DNA from: Planctomicrobium sp. | GTDB lineage: Bacteria; Planctomycetota; Planctomycetia; Planctomycetales; Planctomycetaceae | Reading direction: 5' to 3' | DNA: 11,412 bases | Assembly: GCA_029259835.1 (NCBI GenBank) | Contig: JAJDEL010000842.1 | Coordinates: 1-11,412 of the forward strand | Part shown: positions 1 through 6,450 of the stretch, piece by piece | Position numbering within the stretch: the first letter of the stretch is position 1 | Layout of the letters: each line of letters opens with the position of its first letter | Program-made: the position numbers and the translations under genes | Notes under the pieces: generated by a model | Database searches by the model: none | What the model was told of the DNA's origin: nothing | Seen by the model: the letters and a program-made list of their open reading frames with translations, nothing else

Positions 1-102
1 CACCGCAGCCAAGTCTTTGCCAGCATTCAGCATCGCATCCGCATCGCGAAGCTTTTTCACAATCTGCTCAGGCGTGTGACGTTTCCGTCGTCTCGTATTC
101 AT
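1..102 (-). CDS. IS3-type transposase orfA, N-terminal part (runs off the left edge)
   Basis: Only the first 34 codons are in the window. The protein starts MNTRRRKRHTPEQIVKKLRD and continues to a short helix ending GKDLAAV. The 'RxTPEQIVxKLRxAxxxLxxGKxxxxV' pattern is the start of the helix-turn-helix OrfA protein of IS3-family elements, which binds the transposon ends and is joined to the OrfB catalytic domain by frameshifting. The ATG at 102 is preceded by a good GAGGAG ribosome binding site about 7 bases upstream. The rest of the element lies left of position 1, so I cannot tell whether it is complete or active. The element's terminus should lie within about 100 bases to the right, but I could not place it. 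Confidence 0.8.
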   Translation of the reverse strand, partial: MNTRRRKRHTPEQIVKKLRDADAMLNAGKDLAAV

Positions 103-103
103 C

Positions 104-138
104 AAGGTCTCCTCTGCCCAAAGGGCGGTTGAAACCTT
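104..138 (-). promoter_or_regulatory. Hairpin enclosing the orfA ribosome binding site
   Basis: On the minus strand the leader just before the orfA ATG folds back on itself. An outer stem (AAGGTTTC with GAGACCTT, one G-U pair) and an inner stem (GCCC with GGGC) flank a short internal mismatch and a TTT loop. The GAGGAG ribosome binding site lies inside the right arm. Sequestering the start region in transcripts that enter from outside is a known way insertion sequences such as IS10 limit transposase synthesis. That this hairpin does so is inference. Confidence 0.45.
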
Positions 139-774
139 CATGACAAATGGATCAGGTTTTTAAAGGCAGACCACGCAAGTGGAGTTTTAGAAGGGCTTTC
201 AGAGATTCACCCCACAATTCATGACATGACTAATTGCCTAGAACAAGCGATTCTCTTGGATGCCGACAGTGACAAGCATGGATTATGATTCCGATGCTCT
301 TTCGGCAGAATACTGGTAGAGTGGTGCGAAAATTCTGTTTCTGAAATTACGACAACCGTAACGACAACTGCTGAGAATTAGTAGCAGGAACGCAATGGTT
401 TGCTCCACATGGTGTGTCGGGCCGGAGTAGAAAATTGTAATCCCGTAAGTCTCCGTGGTGTGTCGTCCCGTATAGGGGAGCAGGTCAGGTGGAGTGCTGA
501 AGTAGTATCACCGAGCAGCTTGAACACTGACATGCAAAAAGCTCTAAGAATGCTTTCGAAATTGTGATTCGAGATGGTCGTTAATTGCAACGACCGTTCA
601 TTAAGGCCGAAAATCTACCTTTCAGCCAAAAACAAACTATGGAATCCGAAGACTTTAAGTGACAGTTCAATCTTTTGACTCTACGGGTACCGTCAATCCA
701 ATCAGGATTCCGGAAACTCACCATGGCCACGGTTGCATGATCCAATTCATCGAGTTCTTCCTTTGATTCGACTG
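139..774. other. Intergenic stretch with no recognised gene
   Basis: I see no convincing gene here. It should contain the right terminus of the IS element (within roughly 140-200) and the 3' end of the exporter transcript. A minus-strand open frame at 378-590 has no recognisable domain and no good start. Two imperfect copies of GGTGTGTCG (near 411 and 458) and a 5-bp stem (695-709) are the only structure noticed. No strong rho-independent terminator follows the ATPase gene. Confidence 0.5.
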
Positions 775-1518
775 TCAGTGTGCTCCCTGCTGAACATTGT
801 GTTGTTGCTTGTGCATCAGGCCGTCTTCCATTTCGTAGATGGTATCGAACACATCGAGGGCGCGGTGGTCGTGAGTGACGACGATGACACCAGCTCCCTG
901 TTCGTGGGCGACTTTTGCGAATAGCTCCATCACTTGCCTGCCACGGTGACCGTCGAGTGCGGCCGTCGGTTCATCGGCGAGAATCACGCTGGGACGATTG
1001 GCCAACGCACGGGCTACGGCGACTCGCTGTTGCTGGCCTCCGGAGAGCATCGACGGCAAGCCATCAGCCCGGTCAGCGACGCCCAGATAGTCCATCAACT
1101 CGATCGCGCGCCGCCGAGCGAACCCAAGGGATTGGCCGTTGAGCTGCATTGCAATTTGGACGTTCTCGGCCGCTGAGAGAAATGGGATGAGGTTCGATTT
1201 TTGGAAGATGAAGCCAATATGATGACGACGGAAGGCACGGAGGTTGGTTTGAGCCGTTTCTCCGTCGAGAACCAGTTGGTCTTTGATCGTAATGCGACCG
1301 GAAGTCGGTGGATTGATCAGCCCTACGGCAGTCAGAAAAGTCGACTTTCCGGAACCACTCGGACCCAGCAAGGCGACGACCTCTCCTTGCTCCACCTGCA
1401 TTGACGCATCACGCATCGCGACGACTTCGGTGTTGCCGCTGCCGTAGATTTTTGTCAGCCCGACGGCGTCGATCGCAAACGGCTTATCGTCGCGGGATGT
1501 CGTGTCATGGGATGTCAT
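775..1518 (-). CDS. ABC transporter ATPase, DevA/MacB (LolD-like) type
   Basis: A 247-residue nucleotide-binding subunit that would power an ABC exporter of the MacB/DevBCA type. Visible motifs are Walker [10 protein letters not shown] (residues 52-60), the Q-loop in FIFQKSN (about 103-109), signature LSGGQQQR (158-165), Walker B VILADE with catalytic E183, D-loop ALD (187-189) and switch histidine H216 in VVTHDH. All catalytic residues are intact. The ATG at 1518 was chosen because it follows GAGG by 7 bases and overlaps the permease stop in an ATGA. The open frame continues upstream only as a shadow of the permease gene. It is the last gene of the adaptor-permease-ATPase set. The substrate cannot be read from the sequence; DevA-type enzymes in cyanobacteria export glycolipids, whereas MacB exports peptides, toxins or haem precursors. 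Confidence 0.93.
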   Translation of the reverse strand: MTSHDTTSRDDKPFAIDAVGLTKIYGSGNTEVVAMRDASMQVEQGEVVALLGPSGSGKSTFLTAVGLINPPTSGRITIKDQLVLDGETAQTNLRAFRRHHIGFIFQKSNLIPFLSAAENVQIAMQLNGQSLGFARRRAIELMDYLGVADRADGLPSMLSGGQQQRVAVARALANRPSVILADEPTAALDGHRGRQVMELFAKVAHEQGAGVIVVTHDHRALDVFDTIYEMEDGLMHKQQHNVQQGAH

Positions 1519-2726
1519 GCAAGGGCCTCGTTGGGAGAAACCTTCATTGCCTTCCAGATGCCGAGAAGGCTGGAAAGCACCGATATCGCCAGCACAACCC
1601 CAGCGAGTTGCAGCAAGTCCGCATCGTTCAGAATTACTCGGCGCGGAAACAGCGGAAAGACTTTTTGACCGACTAAGTACGCGATTCCATATCCCAAGCT
1701 GCCAAGTAATAGAGCCTGCTGTAGAATCATGCCGAGGATGACGGTGTTTGGGGCGCCGATCAATTTGAGCAAAGCGATGGAGTGAATTTTGTCGAGCGTC
1801 AACGTATACAGAATCAACGCCATGATTATGGCAGCGATCACTGTTAACAGGATTCGGAAGAGGCCAATCTGCCGCCGAACTTTTTCCACGAGTCCCTTGA
1901 TGAGAAGTTCCTTCTGCCCCTCTTGCGTATAAACGGAGACGTCGCCCCAACCGGAAATAATTTCGCTCACTCGATCCTGATGGCTGCCGGGTGCGAGGGT
2001 GACCATGACCGCACTCAGTTGAGGACGAGCGATCGCTGGCAGTTCAATTGAGGGCTTGACCGCTTGTTCAATGAGAGATGGCTGTCGTAATCCGAGTTCG
2101 CTGCGTTCACCACGTGCCTCTCTCGACGCGCGTTCGAGCCGTACTCCTTCTCCCGGTTGATCAAATTGAATGGCTTGCGCGTCAGCGATAGTAAACAGCG
2201 CGAGACCATCGCCATTTAGGCTGAGCATGCCTTTGGTCACGCCGACCGCTGTGTAAGTCTCCTTGCCGAGTTTGATCGTTTCACCAAGAGCAATTCCGAG
2301 CGATTCATCAACAATCATCTCGAAGTGGTTTTGCTTCAAGATGCGTCCAGAAATCAGCGGCACCCATTCCCCTTTGTCTGTGGGCCAACTCAACCCCATC
2401 ACCGCAATGCGAATGAGATTCCCGTTGCGCTCGCGTTGAATCGTATGGTAAACAAACTCTCTCGCTGACTGAACACCGGGCACGGCTGAGACACGATAAA
2501 CGAGATTGGGCGGCACGCGAGATACCTCGGCGAACGGCCCCTTCGTGTCTCGCTGAACGATCCACAAGTCGGAATCGACACGGGTCACCAAGAGGGTGGC
2601 ATCTTCCTCGATCCCTCGAAAGATGCCACCCATACCCATGACGACCATCAAAAGCATCCCGATGCCAAATGTCGTAAGAGCGAACCGGCCCAAGTTGTGC
2701 CGAATGTCTTTTGCAGCCAGGTTCAT
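1515..2726 (-). CDS. ABC transporter permease, DevC/FtsX family
   Basis: A 403-residue inner-membrane subunit with MacB/FtsX topology. One membrane helix lies near the N-terminus (about residues 12-35). It is followed by a large extracytoplasmic domain (about 36-283) and three C-terminal helices (about 288-310, 331-353 and 370-390). The N-terminal stretch DLWIVQRDTKGPFAEVSR resembles DevC-type permeases of cyanobacteria and planctomycetes. The protein ends [10 protein letters not shown], a motif typical of FtsX-like permeases. Its ATG overlaps the adaptor stop (ATGA, 2723-2726) and its own stop overlaps the ATPase start (1515-1518), so the three are likely translated together. An AGGGTGG ribosome binding site lies a few bases upstream. 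In this class the extracytoplasmic domain couples ATP-driven motion to the periplasmic adaptor rather than forming a classical pore. Confidence 0.9.
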   Translation of the reverse strand: MNLAAKDIRHNLGRFALTTFGIGMLLMVVMGMGGIFRGIEEDATLLVTRVDSDLWIVQRDTKGPFAEVSRVPPNLVYRVSAVPGVQSAREFVYHTIQRERNGNLIRIAVMGLSWPTDKGEWVPLISGRILKQNHFEMIVDESLGIALGETIKLGKETYTAVGVTKGMLSLNGDGLALFTIADAQAIQFDQPGEGVRLERASREARGERSELGLRQPSLIEQAVKPSIELPAIARPQLSAVMVTLAPGSHQDRVSEIISGWGDVSVYTQEGQKELLIKGLVEKVRRQIGLFRILLTVIAAIIMALILYTLTLDKIHSIALLKLIGAPNTVILGMILQQALLLGSLGYGIAYLVGQKVFPLFPRRVILNDADLLQLAGVVLAISVLSSLLGIWKAMKVSPNEALA

Positions 2727-3892
2727 GGCGTCACCACCCTGCGCCCATCGGTCAACACAGTCGTCGAATTATTCGGTGTGACCACCGAATCCCCTGAGGT
2801 GAGTCCGTCCAACACTTCAACCATCTCCTGACTTTGCACTCCGAGACTGATAGGTTTCCAAGTAGTGATTCCATCCACATCGACAAAGACGCCGATGTCA
2901 TCATTGCGTTTGATGATCAGTCTAGCTGGCAACATCAGCACATCCTCTTTCTGCTCAATCTGAATGAAGACTTCTGCACGTTGGCCCACCGCCCAGTTTG
3001 CCGGGAGTTCAAGTACACTTACATCGACGATGAACTCCCGTGTCTCGCGATCAGCCTCTCTCCCTAAACGTACGACCGTTCCCGGATATGTTTTTTCGGC
3101 CTCAGATCGAAAGACAACTCGTGCCGATTGCTCTGGCTGCAGTCTCGCCATCTCTGTTTCATCGACCCACGCACTGATCCATAGTTCGTCGGTTGATATC
3201 AGTGTCAAAATGGAACTGCCGGGGACCACGACATCGCCCGATTCTCGGCTACGTCTCACAACTAATCCATCAAAGGGCGCGTGGATTTTCGTGTCGAGCA
3301 GCCTCGCACGATGGTACTCAAGCGTCTTTTGCGCGGAGACAAGCTCCTTCTGCCCCTCGGTAATCGCCGCTTCCGCGCGAGACACGCCAGCTTCACCGAC
3401 CGCCAGTGCTTCTACAGCTTTGTCCGCGTCGTCGCGGCTGGTTGCGTTTTTTTGAACAAGAGTCAGGATTCGATCTTGGCTTTTCTTCGCTTGATTGTAG
3501 ACAGCAGTAGCTCGACTTTTGTCGGTCGTGAGGCGATCGATTGCGGCGGACGCGGCGTCTACGTTGGCCTGAGCGATAGCGACTTGTTGTTGCAACTCTT
3601 CATCGTCGAGCCGCACCAGCAAATCGCCGTTGGACACGCGACTTCCCTGATCGATCAACACTTCAATGATACGGCCCGAGATTTTGGGACTGATGGTCGT
3701 CTGCACACGAGCTTCCAAAGTCCCCGTGCCCATTGCCTCGGCCGTGATTGTTCCACGCTCGACTGTGTGGGAAACGACTTGAACCGGCGCGAACTTCACC
3801 CAGTAGATGATTCCACCGACAATTAAAAGCAAAACGCTTGCCTTCAACAGCCGCCAGCCCTGTCGTCTCATGTTCTTCCAGATGTCGCTCAT
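2723..3892 (-). CDS. Periplasmic adaptor (membrane fusion protein), HlyD/DevB/MacA type
   Basis: A 389-residue adaptor anchored by one N-terminal helix (about residues 15-32, KASVLLLIVGGIIYW). The split lipoyl domain is seen in SPKISGRIIEVLIDQGSRV (about 68-86) and again in IHAPFDGLVVRRSRESGD. Between them is a long Ala/Glu/Lys-rich helical hairpin (about 110-205), which in this family contacts an outer-membrane channel. Beta-barrel and membrane-proximal domains follow, ending in TDGRRVVTP. The ATG at 3892 lies 12 bases after the ferritin-like gene, and an AGGA overlapping that gene's stop codon serves as ribosome binding site. No TolC-like channel is encoded in this window, so the outer-membrane partner must be elsewhere. 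Long plus-strand open frames across this gene are antisense shadows. Confidence 0.92.
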   Translation of the reverse strand: MSDIWKNMRRQGWRLLKASVLLLIVGGIIYWVKFAPVQVVSHTVERGTITAEAMGTGTLEARVQTTISPKISGRIIEVLIDQGSRVSNGDLLVRLDDEELQQQVAIAQANVDAASAAIDRLTTDKSRATAVYNQAKKSQDRILTLVQKNATSRDDADKAVEALAVGEAGVSRAEAAITEGQKELVSAQKTLEYHRARLLDTKIHAPFDGLVVRRSRESGDVVVPGSSILTLISTDELWISAWVDETEMARLQPEQSARVVFRSEAEKTYPGTVVRLGREADRETREFIVDVSVLELPANWAVGQRAEVFIQIEQKEDVLMLPARLIIKRNDDIGVFVDVDGITTWKPISLGVQSQEMVEVLDGLTSGDSVVTPNNSTTVLTDGRRVVTP

Positions 3893-3904
3893 GCTCGTCC
3901 GATC

Positions 3905-4393
3905 CTATACTTGCGATTGCTGAGTTGGTGTGGGCATATGTTTGGCGATGAAGGCCGGTTCCCCCATTCGTTGAAGCAGATCAAGTTGCAATTCCAGCCA
4001 GCTCATATGCTGTTCCTCGTCCAGTGCAATTCGTTCAAAGATCGTGCGTGAGCCGATGTCACCATCTTCGGCGGCCTGCATCGAAGCTTTAGTGTAGAAC
4101 TGGATTGCTTCTTTCTCGTCAGCAAGGTCTGACTCGAACATTTCCTTGAGCGACTGTGCAAGAACAGGCGTCTTTGCCATTGTCAATTGCGGTTCGCCTT
4201 TGAGAAACATGATTCTTGTCATGTACTCCTCGGAGTGCCCCAACTCTTCCTGCATTTCCTCACGCATCTTGGAGGCAAGCAAGCTTAACCCCCAGTCATC
4301 CAGCACTCCGGCATGCAGTTGATACTGATGCGTGGCCGTCAATTCCATCGACAGGGCAGTTTGCAGGTTTTCGATTGATCGTTTCTTCGTCAT
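3905..4393 (-). CDS. Bacterioferritin-like di-iron protein without the haem methionine
   Basis: A 162-residue four-helix protein, close to the usual bacterioferritin length (about 158). Aligned by eye with E. coli Bfr, all six di-iron ligands are present: E17, E50, H53, E93, E126 and H129. The tyrosine of the ELxAxxQY motif (Y24) is also conserved. The residue matching the haem ligand Met52 is L51, so a haem-free or differently assembled ferritin is predicted. The role is probably iron oxidation and storage, or peroxide removal, in the cytoplasm. No signal peptide is seen. GAGGA lies 7 bases before the ATG, which overlaps the preceding short ORF's stop (ATGA). It sits directly upstream of the exporter genes, so iron handling and export are probably co-expressed. 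It could alternatively belong to the Dps or generic ferritin-like family, but the DEExH and WLExxLDLxxxMG patterns favour Bfr. Confidence 0.88.
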   Translation of the reverse strand: MTKKRSIENLQTALSMELTATHQYQLHAGVLDDWGLSLLASKMREEMQEELGHSEEYMTRIMFLKGEPQLTMAKTPVLAQSLKEMFESDLADEKEAIQFYTKASMQAAEDGDIGSRTIFERIALDEEQHMSWLELQLDLLQRMGEPAFIAKHMPTPTQQSQV

Positions 4394-4629
4394 TGATAGT
4401 TCCTCGGTTTGTCGTTAGATACAGAAAACCTGTCTTTGTGAGTATCACGGCACATCGATCCAAAACCAACTCCGAAGGTCTCATTCCTTGAATCCCATTG
4501 CATTATCGCAGGATTCGATTCGCCGCGATCCCAGTCGGTTTTGCCAGCTTCGTAGCGGCTTTTCCAACCGTTGCTGTTCAGTCGATTGTCGATTCCGCAA
4601 CAGGACTCTTCTGTTGGTTGATCTTTCAC
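4390..4629 (-). pseudogene. N-terminal remnant of a thiopurine methyltransferase-like gene
   Basis: A 79-codon frame starting at GTG 4629. Residues of about 20-45 read WKSRYEAGKTDWDRGESNPA, matching the N-terminal signature of TPMT/TehB-like SAM methyltransferases (WxxRYxxGxTxWDxGxxxPxL). In that family the SAM-binding VLVPGCGxG motif follows within about 20 residues, but here the frame diverges after MQWDSRNE and ends at residue 79 with no such motif. No nearby frame continues the match, so this reads as a 3'-deleted gene, not a simple frameshift. Its GTG overlaps the stop of the DsrE remnant (GTGA) and its stop overlaps the ferritin ATG (ATGA). It may survive as a coupling leader. The family call rests on a short motif. 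Confidence 0.5.
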
Positions 4630-4982
4630 AATACGTTCCTTGTCCCTTTCTTGCCCAGTGGTACATAGGCGTAACCATCGGCTTGCAAGTTGACGAGTGA
4701 TGTGAGAGCCGACACTGCGACGTCAGCAATCTCGGTCACCTCATCGGTCTTCGCGTCTTTCCCAAGTAGTGACTGCCCGCAAACCAGAATTTTAACTCCG
4801 GCCTTGTTGAGTTGCGCCGAGCAATCAAGGTTTGGATTGTTTTTCGTTTTGAATCGTGTTGAAGAGGAGTCGGCGTTCAATATCGTCAGCGTCGCGTCAC
4901 CGTGAAGCACAACCGCGATTTCAACCTCTGCCGGTGCCTTGCCTGCTTCAGCGTAGATGTTGACAAAACGGCAGAGCTTGGT
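4626..4982 (-). pseudogene. DsrE-family protein missing its N-terminus
   Basis: 118 codons that look like the C-terminal three quarters of a DsrE/DsrF-like protein. The N-terminal part reads CRFVNIYAEAG, then IAVVLHGDAT, RFKTKNNPNLD, KAGVKILVCGQSLLG with the conserved cysteine, and VAVSALTSLVNLQADGYAYV. Related planctomycete and proteobacterial proteins normally carry about 40-60 more residues, often with a signal peptide. Here the match begins immediately after the TAA of the upstream gene, in the same reading frame, with no start codon in between. The first usable start is GTG 4910, which has no well-placed ribosome binding site and would remove the first beta strand. I read it as 5'-truncated, but expression by stop-codon readthrough or reinitiation is possible. 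DsrE-fold proteins handle sulfur transfer or bind small ligands. Confidence 0.65.
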
Positions 4983-5924
4983 TTAGTTCGTCTTGTCAGT
5001 CGTTGGCTCTGCGGGTATTTCGCTTTGCTCGTTCAATTCGGGCAATGTGTAGGGCTTATGAATCTCCACCATGCCGTTCTTAATGAACCGGCTAACCAGT
5101 TTCGCGTGTTCCTGCACGAGCATGATGACGAACGGGTCTTCGGCGTGATAGGTCGCCTTTACTCCCTTGTCCGTTTCCTCGTACTCAAGCGTGTAGTCAT
5201 CGGCATGCTTGATGAGTTCGACGAAGACCGGATGGAATGTCATCGGCGGCAACGGCTTGTTCTGCATCACGCGGCCTTCCATTGCCGGAACATGCTCCTG
5301 CAACAGACCTGCAATAGTTTCGTCATCAGATTCGGTCGTCGCTTCTGCTCCGTTGGGTAGATTTTTGACAGTGCGTTTGAGATTGTCTCGGTCGGCGAAC
5401 ATAGTGTGTAGCGTGGTCATGTCCTCGCGCATTCCGCCAATCGCTCCGGGACCATGCCCCATGCCTCGTCCACGCCCTTTACCGAAACCTTTCCCGTGTC
5501 CAGAGGCGGGTTTGCTCTCTACTGCCGAAGCCTGACGTGCTTCTGCACAATCTTTGCATTCTTTTTTGCTATCTTTCTCACTACAGAGCTTGCATTTCGG
5601 TGCCGCCGCTTTCTTTGCTTCGACTTGCTTTATCTTCCCACACAACTTGCACTCGCCAGCAGCCTTCTTGCCGGCGTTACAAGTCTCTCCTTTGCATGAT
5701 TTTGTCTCGATGACTACTGCCGCTTTTTGTCCTTTTAAGCAGCAGCTTGATTTTGCTTTCGCCTCGACAACTTCTGTTCCTTTCTTCAGGCAGCACTGTT
5801 TAGCAGGTTCCGCAGATGCCTCTTTTGAAATATCTGATTCGTCACCGGAGACAGCCCCTGTTAAAGCGGAGCCAACGACAGCGAGTACCGTTAGAGTTGA
5901 TGCGAGTAATACGAAATTCTTCAT
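4983..5924 (-). CDS. Secreted Cys-rich, Gly/Arg-rich protein with a duplicated C-terminal module
   Basis: A 313-residue exported protein. The start at ATG 5924 has AAGGA 8 bases upstream and gives a clean signal peptide (residues 1 to about 25, MKNFVLLASTLTVLAVVGSA). The frame extends further upstream but lacks these signals. Residues 44-126 hold twelve cysteines as CC, CC, CxxxxC and three CxxC units (two of them CKLC, one CKDC) spaced by Lys/Ala/Glu-rich linkers, suggesting metal binding. Residues 142-164 are a GHGKGFGKGRGRGMGHG-type linker. The C-terminal domain contains two related units, near 192-222 (SDDETIAGLLQEHV) and 254-284 (AEDPFVIMLVQEHA), each with a QEH motif. I associate this C-terminal domain with exported planctomycete proteins of unknown function. 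It is first in the minus-strand train behind a sigma-54-like promoter. An envelope role in copper, zinc or iron handling is inference. Confidence 0.85.
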   Translation of the reverse strand: MKNFVLLASTLTVLAVVGSALTGAVSGDESDISKEASAEPAKQCCLKKGTEVVEAKAKSSCCLKGQKAAVVIETKSCKGETCNAGKKAAGECKLCGKIKQVEAKKAAAPKCKLCSEKDSKKECKDCAEARQASAVESKPASGHGKGFGKGRGRGMGHGPGAIGGMREDMTTLHTMFADRDNLKRTVKNLPNGAEATTESDDETIAGLLQEHVPAMEGRVMQNKPLPPMTFHPVFVELIKHADDYTLEYEETDKGVKATYHAEDPFVIMLVQEHAKLVSRFIKNGMVEIHKPYTLPELNEQSEIPAEPTTDKTN

Positions 5925-6011
5925 GAGATTTTCCTTCGGTGTGTGTTGGCAATACAAAACCAACGTGGATTGTTTCTGGTTCGACGAACGACGCTCCCCA
6001 ACATTTCTTCA

Positions 6012-6027
6012 GGGCACGATTCGTGCG
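6012..6027 (+). promoter_or_regulatory. Palindrome and possible plus-strand sigma-54 site in the leader
   Basis: GCACGATTCGTGC (6014-6026) is a perfect 6-bp inverted repeat around one base, lying just downstream of the predicted minus-strand start. On the plus strand the same bases read GGGCACGATTCGTGCG, a -24-like GGCACG with a 10-base gap to GC but GTGC instead of TTGC. It could be an operator, an activator site, an RNA hairpin or a weak sigma-54 promoter firing towards the DUF2202 gene. The sequence does not decide. Confidence 0.3.
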
Positions 6028-6040
6028 TTGCTTGGATCTT

Positions 6041-6058
6041 TCGCAATCGTTGTGCCGA
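6041..6058 (-). promoter_or_regulatory. Sigma-54 (-24/-12) promoter for the minus-strand operon
   Basis: Reading the minus strand, TCGGCACAACGATTGCGA matches the sigma-54 consensus YTGGCACGNNNNTTGCW. GGCAC and TTGC are intact, and GG and GC are separated by exactly 10 bases. Three less critical positions differ. The predicted start is near 6031, giving a leader of about 107 bases before the gene starting at 5924. A sigma-54-dependent activator gene lies 2.5 kb away, which makes the match more credible. It is not proven. Confidence 0.6.
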
Positions 6059-6111
6059 TGAGAACGGAAACTTGATGTGATTGGACCGAGCCGATTCAGA
6101 TAACCGTAATT

Positions 6112-6405
6112 TCAGAGGAAACCGGCGTGTTTAGCAATCCGGAATTTGTCACGCATTCGTTGATTCACTTTGCACCAACAGCAAGCTCGATAATGGAGTG
6201 TGCAAAATTTGCAGCGCTGGAAAGACTGCCCTGCGCATGAATTGCAGGTTTGCTCCACAGTTAGAGAAGTTAGCTCTGTGATCATGACCTTTGAGGAGGT
6301 CGGCATTCGGCGTGTACCACTGGAATGACTTGCCCCTGAGTCTTCCGAGTTCGAAGAATTTCGACCTCCTGCCACAAAGCGGTATTTCATTTGCATATCA
6401 CTCAC
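6112..6405 (-). CDS. Possible small Cys-rich protein, function unknown
   Basis: A 97-codon frame with GTG at 6405 or ATG at 6396 or 6390; none has a strong ribosome binding site. The first half is low-complexity and Ser-rich. The second half looks like a real compact metal-binding module: CNSCAGQSFQRCKFC followed by CxWC in a conserved-looking basic context, ending in HAGFL. The cysteines are arranged CxxC, CxxC, then CCxxC. No competing frame covers this stretch, and codon choice resembles the neighbours. It lies in the divergent control region upstream of the DUF2202 gene and on the opposite strand, so its 5' end would overlap that gene's promoter. I do not recognise a family; a zinc-ribbon-like protein is a guess. 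Confidence 0.4.
   Translation of the reverse strand: MSDMQMKYRFVAGGRNSSNSEDSGASHSSGTRRMPTSSKVMITELTSLTVEQTCNSCAGQSFQRCKFCTLHYRACCWCKVNQRMRDKFRIAKHAGFL
6380..6395 (+). promoter_or_regulatory. Weak sigma-54-like promoter upstream of the DUF2202 gene
   Basis: CGGTATTTCATTTGCA has GG and GC separated by 10 bases and a full TTGCA -12 element, but the rest of the -24 element is poor. The predicted start near 6406 would leave a 45-base leader to ATG 6451, a sensible distance. It is the best-placed candidate for the plus-strand operon, but the match is short enough to arise by chance. Confidence 0.3.
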
Positions 6406-6450
6406 AGTGTTAGCAAATGGTAATTTCCAACAAACTTAAAGGGGAATGTG

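Noticed and set aside
378..590. Minus-strand 70-codon frame
   Set aside because: No recognisable domain, no convincing ribosome binding site, and it lies in sequence with no other coding signs.
723..738. TGGCCACGGTTGCA as a sigma-54 promoter
   Set aside because: GG and GC are only 8 bases apart instead of 10, and no gene start lies suitably downstream.
595..774. Minus-strand frame after the ATPase reading ESKEELDELDHATVAMVSF
   Set aside because: It looks partly protein-like but has no start codon near the ATPase stop and no ribosome binding site, so a gene call is not supported.
1519..1950. Open frame extending the ATPase upstream by about 144 codons
   Set aside because: It lies wholly within the permease gene in another frame, has no ABC sequence before ATG 1518, and the ATG has its own ribosome binding site.
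2834..3826. Several plus-strand frames of 77-181 codons
   Set aside because: They are antisense to the adaptor gene, whose minus-strand protein is a clear family match across the same bases.
4902..6075. Plus-strand frames of 81-173 codons
   Set aside because: They are antisense to the Cys-rich secreted protein and its leader; the phenylalanine and cysteine runs come from the Lys/Glu-rich codons of the true gene.
6320..6333. TGGAATGACTTGCC as a sigma-54 promoter for the DUF2202 gene
   Set aside because: The gap is 8 bases, which sigma-54 does not tolerate well.
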